Shown here piece after piece: positions 4,380 to 7,153 of a DNA stretch of 7,153 nucleotides (positions are counted from its first letter, which is position 1; each line of letters starts with the position of its first letter). Made by a program: the position numbers and the translations under genes. Source of the stretch: Bacteroidota bacterium (GTDB lineage Bacteria; Bacteroidota; Bacteroidia; Bacteroidales; VadinHA17); contig JAUWMO010000176.1 of NCBI GenBank assembly GCA_030613125.1, positions 1-7,153 on the forward strand, written 5' to 3'. The notes beneath the pieces were generated by a model. It did not search any database, was not told the origin of the DNA, and saw nothing but the letters and a program-made list of their open reading frames with translations.

Positions 4380-6527
4380 ATGAAGCAAATCTTTGATCTA
4401 ATCAGGAAGTATTATAAAGGACTTATTAAGGTGCTGATACTGTTAGCTTCCATTTTAATTATTGTTTACCTTTTTCCACGTGAGGCCAAATTTAAATATG
4501 AGTTTTATAAAGGAAAACCATGGATGCACGAGGATTTGATTGCTGAATATAACTTTCCAATATACAAAGCTGAAGCAGAGTTGTCCAGGGAAAGAGATAG
4601 CATTTTAAAGGAGTACAAGCCTTACTTCAGATATGACACAATAGTATTTTCTGATCAATTAAAAAAATTCAATACTGCCTTTGATCGGGTATGGACTGAT
4701 TATCTGAAATATAATTACCGGATTGACCAGCCTTCATCAATACGGGGCAGGATGCAAGAGAGGCTTATGATTCTAAAAGAAGATTACCTGATATTTTCAT
4801 CCGACCTTCTGAATTTTGTTTATACCAAAGGTATTGTTGAAGTTAATAATGTTCTTGAACAGGTAGATAATCCTAACCTGTCAATAGTTGTGGTAAAAGG
4901 GAATGTTGCCAATGATTATAGTTTTTCCGAAGTATTTACCCAGAAGAAGGCCTATGAGTATATAATTTTGCAAGTTGAGAACTATCGGCGTGAAAATAAA
5001 AAAGAGAACCGGCAAGCGGTTGACTTTTATAAAAATCTAAATCTGAATGACTTCATTCAACCTAACCTGTTTTATGATATAGAGAAATCAGATAAGGTAA
5101 AAGAAATGCTGATTAATGAAATCTCTTTATCAGCAGGTATGGTTCAGGAAGGGGAAAGGATTATTTCCAGAGGTGAAGTTGTTACTCCTGAAAAATACAG
5201 GGTACTTGAATCTTTAAAGAGAGAGTATGAAATCAGATCCGGCAGTTCAGGGAACCGGATGATGATCCTGATTGGTCAAATCATACTTATCACAACTATT
5301 CTGATAATGCTCTTTCTGTTTCTATACCATTTCAGAAAAGAGATATACCTGAATAACCTGCATACATTTTTTATTTTATTACTCCTCATTTCTTTTATAT
5401 TGATCATGAGGCTAGTTATAATGACAGGTGTAATTAGTTTCTACTTAATTCCATTAGTCATCTTACCTATTATAATCAGAACATTTTTTGATTCCCGACT
5501 TGCCCTGTTTATTTATATGATATTATTAATGCTTGCAGGTTTTCTGGCACCGAATTCCTTTGAATTCATTTTTCTGAATTTTAGTGCAGGGATTGTTGCC
5601 ATATTCAGTATGACGGATGTATACCATAGAGGTACGTTGTTTTTAACCTCTGTTCTGGTAACTATTACATATTCCGTTCTTTACTTTGGTTTTGGTATAT
5701 TACAGGAAGGAGATTTGCATAATATAAGTTGGATGAATTTTGCATGGTTTGCCGGAAATGGTGTCTTAGTTCTTCTTTCTTATCCTCTCATTTTTATTCT
5801 GGAGAAAACCTTTGGATTTCTTTCAGAAGCCACTCTTATTGAAATAGCAGATTCAAACCAACCTCTTTTGAGGGAACTTGCAGAAAAGGCCCCCGGTACT
5901 TTCCAACATTCACTTCAGGTTGCTAACCTGTCAGAAGAAGCCTGCAGAGTGATAGGCGGGAATCCTATACTTATACGGACAGCTGCTTTATATCATGATA
6001 TTGGAAAAATGGATGACCCAATCTATTTTATAGAGAATCAAACCGGTGACTTTAATCCTCATGATAATCTGAATTTTGAACGGAGTGCTAAAATTATAAT
6101 AAGTCACGTAACCAGGGGTGTTGAGATCGCAAATAAAAATAAACTTCCCCACCAGCTTGTTGATTTCATACTGACCCATCATGGCACTACAAAAGTGCAG
6201 TATTTTTACCGGTCATTCATTAAAAGTTATCCTGAAGAGCTTGTGGATGATTCAAAATTCTCCTATCCCGGACCAAAACCTTTTACGAAAGAAATGGCAA
6301 TTCTAATGATGGCCGATTCGGTTGAGGCTGCATCAAGGAGTCTCAAGACTGTTGATCATGACAGTATTAGCAGTCTGGTAGAACAAATCATTGATTCACA
6401 GTTCGAAGAAGGACAATTTAATGATTCACCTATTACTCTTGTTGAGATTAATCGTATAAAAGAGATTTTTAAAAAACGGCTTTCCAATATCTATCATGTG
6501 AGGATTGAATATCCGGATAAAGAGTAG
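4380..6527 (+). CDS. 7TM-HD family phosphodiesterase, probable c-di-AMP hydrolase (PgpH/YqfF-like)
   Basis: 715 residues, full length for the family. An N-terminal membrane anchor (about 16-32) is followed by an extracytoplasmic 7TMR-HDED domain (about 40-290). Seven hydrophobic helices lie between about 294 and 475, and the cytoplasmic HD domain between about 495 and 710. All metal ligands known from Listeria PgpH have counterparts: His510 (FQHSLQVANLSE), His539-Asp540 of the HDIGK motif, His576 (ISHVTRG), His600-His601 (LTHHGTT) and Asp646 (MADSVEA). Family knowledge supports hydrolysis of c-di-AMP to pApA with a di-metal centre, controlled by an outside ligand through the HDED domain; that is not shown here. 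The start is fixed by an in-frame TAA two codons upstream (4374-4376). The gene appears monocistronic, and no hairpin plus U tract is visible after the stop. In Bacteroidota the enzyme would balance diadenylate cyclase and so affect osmotic and envelope homeostasis. Confidence 0.93.
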   Translation: MKQIFDLIRKYYKGLIKVLILLASILIIVYLFPREAKFKYEFYKGKPWMHEDLIAEYNFPIYKAEAELSRERDSILKEYKPYFRYDTIVFSDQLKKFNTAFDRVWTDYLKYNYRIDQPSSIRGRMQERLMILKEDYLIFSSDLLNFVYTKGIVEVNNVLEQVDNPNLSIVVVKGNVANDYSFSEVFTQKKAYEYIILQVENYRRENKKENRQAVDFYKNLNLNDFIQPNLFYDIEKSDKVKEMLINEISLSAGMVQEGERIISRGEVVTPEKYRVLESLKREYEIRSGSSGNRMMILIGQIILITTILIMLFLFLYHFRKEIYLNNLHTFFILLLLISFILIMRLVIMTGVISFYLIPLVILPIIIRTFFDSRLALFIYMILLMLAGFLAPNSFEFIFLNFSAGIVAIFSMTDVYHRGTLFLTSVLVTITYSVLYFGFGILQEGDLHNISWMNFAWFAGNGVLVLLSYPLIFILEKTFGFLSEATLIEIADSNQPLLRELAEKAPGTFQHSLQVANLSEEACRVIGGNPILIRTAALYHDIGKMDDPIYFIENQTGDFNPHDNLNFERSAKIIISHVTRGVEIANKNKLPHQLVDFILTHHGTTKVQYFYRSFIKSYPEELVDDSKFSYPGPKPFTKEMAILMMADSVEAASRSLKTVDHDSISSLVEQIIDSQFEEGQFNDSPITLVEINRIKEIFKKRLSNIYHVRIEYPDKE

Positions 6528-6539
6528 AAATTGCTTATT

Positions 6540-6623
6540 ATTTCGGAAGTGTGATTTCGAACGTTTGAGTGCTGAGAAGCGCGAAAACCTCATGAGTAGC
6601 GAAGCTACGAGTAATTTCGGAAG
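6540..6623. repeat. 74-bp direct-repeat unit with a GCGAAGC hairpin
   Basis: ATTTCGGAAG occurs at 6540-6549 and again at 6614-6623, 74 bp apart. Between them are the perfect palindrome CTCATGAG (6589-6596) and the stem GTAGC-GAA-GCTAC (6596-6608). The apex of that stem, GCGAAGC, is known as an unusually stable DNA mini-hairpin. The outer CTC and GAG can extend the stem past a bulge. It begins 13 bp after the 7TM-HD stop codon. It has no U tract, so it is not a classical terminator, and may be a multi-copy intergenic element. Confidence 0.5.
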
Positions 6624-6771
6624 GTGGTTTAGGTTATACTTTATCCTTCCTGTTTTTGTTGAGCTTTAAATATTCCTTTTCTAAACTTATCATATTATCT
6701 TTCCTGCTCCATAGCACTCATCTCTCTGCCCCATGTCGGAGCGAAGCAAAGACCTTGACCCACGCGTCAGG
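6624..6771. other. Gene-free spacer before the heptanucleotide arrays
   Basis: No credible gene. GCTCCAT at 6706-6712 resembles the heptads that start at 6772. AGCGAAGC recurs at 6740-6747, identical to the apex of the hairpin at 6598-6605. An imperfect stem, CCtTGAC with GTCAGG, lies around 6753-6770. Open frames here run on into the repeats and are not genes. Confidence 0.35.
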
Positions 6772-6968
6772 GCTCTATGCTCAATGCTACAACGACTCAC
6801 TATTCACTATTCACCATTCACCATTCACTATCCACAATCCACAGTCTACAGTCTACAGTCCCCAGTCCTCAGTCCGCAATTCCCAGTCCTCAGTCTTCAA
6901 ACTTCAATAGTCAATTCCTACATCCTTCACAATCGTTATCCGTTATCTGTTAATCGTTATATATTATC
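6772..6968. repeat. Degenerate tandem heptanucleotide array, first set (families D, A, B)
   Basis: Begins with GCTCTAT and GCTCAAT (family D). After a one-base slip there are 25 units in perfect 7-nt phase from 6794 to 6968. Family A starts as TATTCAC and CATTCAC. It drifts through AATCCAC and AGTCTAC to AGTCCTC and AGTCCGC, then decays by about 6930. Family B follows at 6934-6968, two copies of CGTTATC then variants. Neighbouring units are more alike than distant ones, as expected from slippage followed by drift. Not coding: a 7-nt period gives heptapeptide repeats in all three frames. Confidence 0.88.
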
Positions 6969-6973
6969 CCGAC

Positions 6974-7127
6974 GGCCCTTCGCCTTTCGCCTTTTGCCTT
7001 CCATTCACAATCCGCAGTCCACAGTCCGCAGTCCACAATCGTGATTGGTTATTCGTTACCCGTTATATGTTAGCCCTGGTCGATACGCCTTACGCCGTTC
7101 GCCCTGCGCCTTACGCCGTTTGCGCGT
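6974..7127. repeat. Degenerate tandem heptanucleotide array, second set (families C, A', B', C')
   Basis: After a 5-base phase break (6969-6973), 22 units keep exact 7-nt phase from 6974 to 7127. CGCCTTT units (family C) cover 6981-6994 with a variant to 7001. CATTCAC and then AGTCCAC/AGTCCGC units (family A') cover 7002-7036. Units ending in CGTT or TGTT (family B') cover 7051-7071. CGCCTTA and CGCCGTT units (family C') cover 7086-7120. The order A, B, C of the first set is thus repeated. The last bases to 7153 show no clear unit, and the array may or may not continue beyond the window. Confidence 0.88.
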
Positions 7128-7153
7128 TCATAGTTCTCAATGCAAAATCCCCA

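Noticed and set aside
5988..6182. 64-residue minus-strand ORF
   Set aside because: It is antisense to the HD domain of the 7TM-HD gene, has no family features and is explained by the coding frame opposite.
6656..6910. 84-residue plus-strand ORF
   Set aside because: It runs into the heptanucleotide repeats. Its second half is a heptapeptide echo of the 7-nt period (repeated PQSSV-like units), and it has no promoter or family signal.
6733..7044. 103-residue plus-strand ORF
   Set aside because: It lies almost entirely in the repeat array. The same repetitive peptide pattern appears in the other frames, as expected from a 7-nt period.
6772..7127. CRISPR array
   Set aside because: The units are contiguous 7-mers with no conserved 20-40 bp repeats, no unique spacers and no cas genes in the window.

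Overview
The window looks like chromosomal DNA from a member of the Bacteroidota, probably Bacteroidales or a relative. The base composition is AT-rich. Start codons lack a Shine-Dalgarno sequence and follow AT-rich leaders. Promoter-like sites fit the Bacteroidota -7 consensus TAnnTTTG. The gene content also fits: a ketosynthase plus chain-length-factor-like pair, an RRM protein next to a cold-shock protein, a DUF4136 lipoprotein and a 7TM-HD phosphodiesterase. This assignment is inference from sequence style, not from a marker gene.

Layout. Positions 2-2114 hold the 3' end of a lipid or polyketide-type biosynthetic operon: a FabF-like ketosynthase with an intact Cys-His-His triad (5' end outside the window), then a ketosynthase-fold protein that has lost all three catalytic positions. 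Positions 2158-2723 hold a probable two-gene RNA-chaperone operon (RRM protein and CspA-like protein). It ends at a very strong two-way terminator, which also faces the convergent lipoprotein gene (3523-2924, minus strand).

Positions 3524-4379 carry no long gene but are not empty. They hold a short heptanucleotide repeat array, a minus-strand ORF for a 44-residue single-pass membrane protein, a block of four small hairpins, and a truncated N-terminus of what looks like an NlpC/P60-type SH3 protein that still has its own promoter. That promoter is divergent from the promoter of the large gene. Positions 4380-6527 encode a full-length 7TM-HD (PgpH/YqfF-like) protein with every metal ligand of the HD domain present, a probable c-di-AMP phosphodiesterase.

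Positions 6528-7153 contain no credible gene. A 74-bp direct-repeat unit with a GCGAAGC hairpin is followed by about 350 bp of degenerate tandem heptanucleotides. These fall into several sequence families, and three of them recur in the same order (A-B-C, A'-B'-C') while holding a strict 7-nt phase. This array, together with its small relative at 3770-3818, is the most unusual feature of the window. I did not find a convincing defence system, CRISPR array or complete mobile element.
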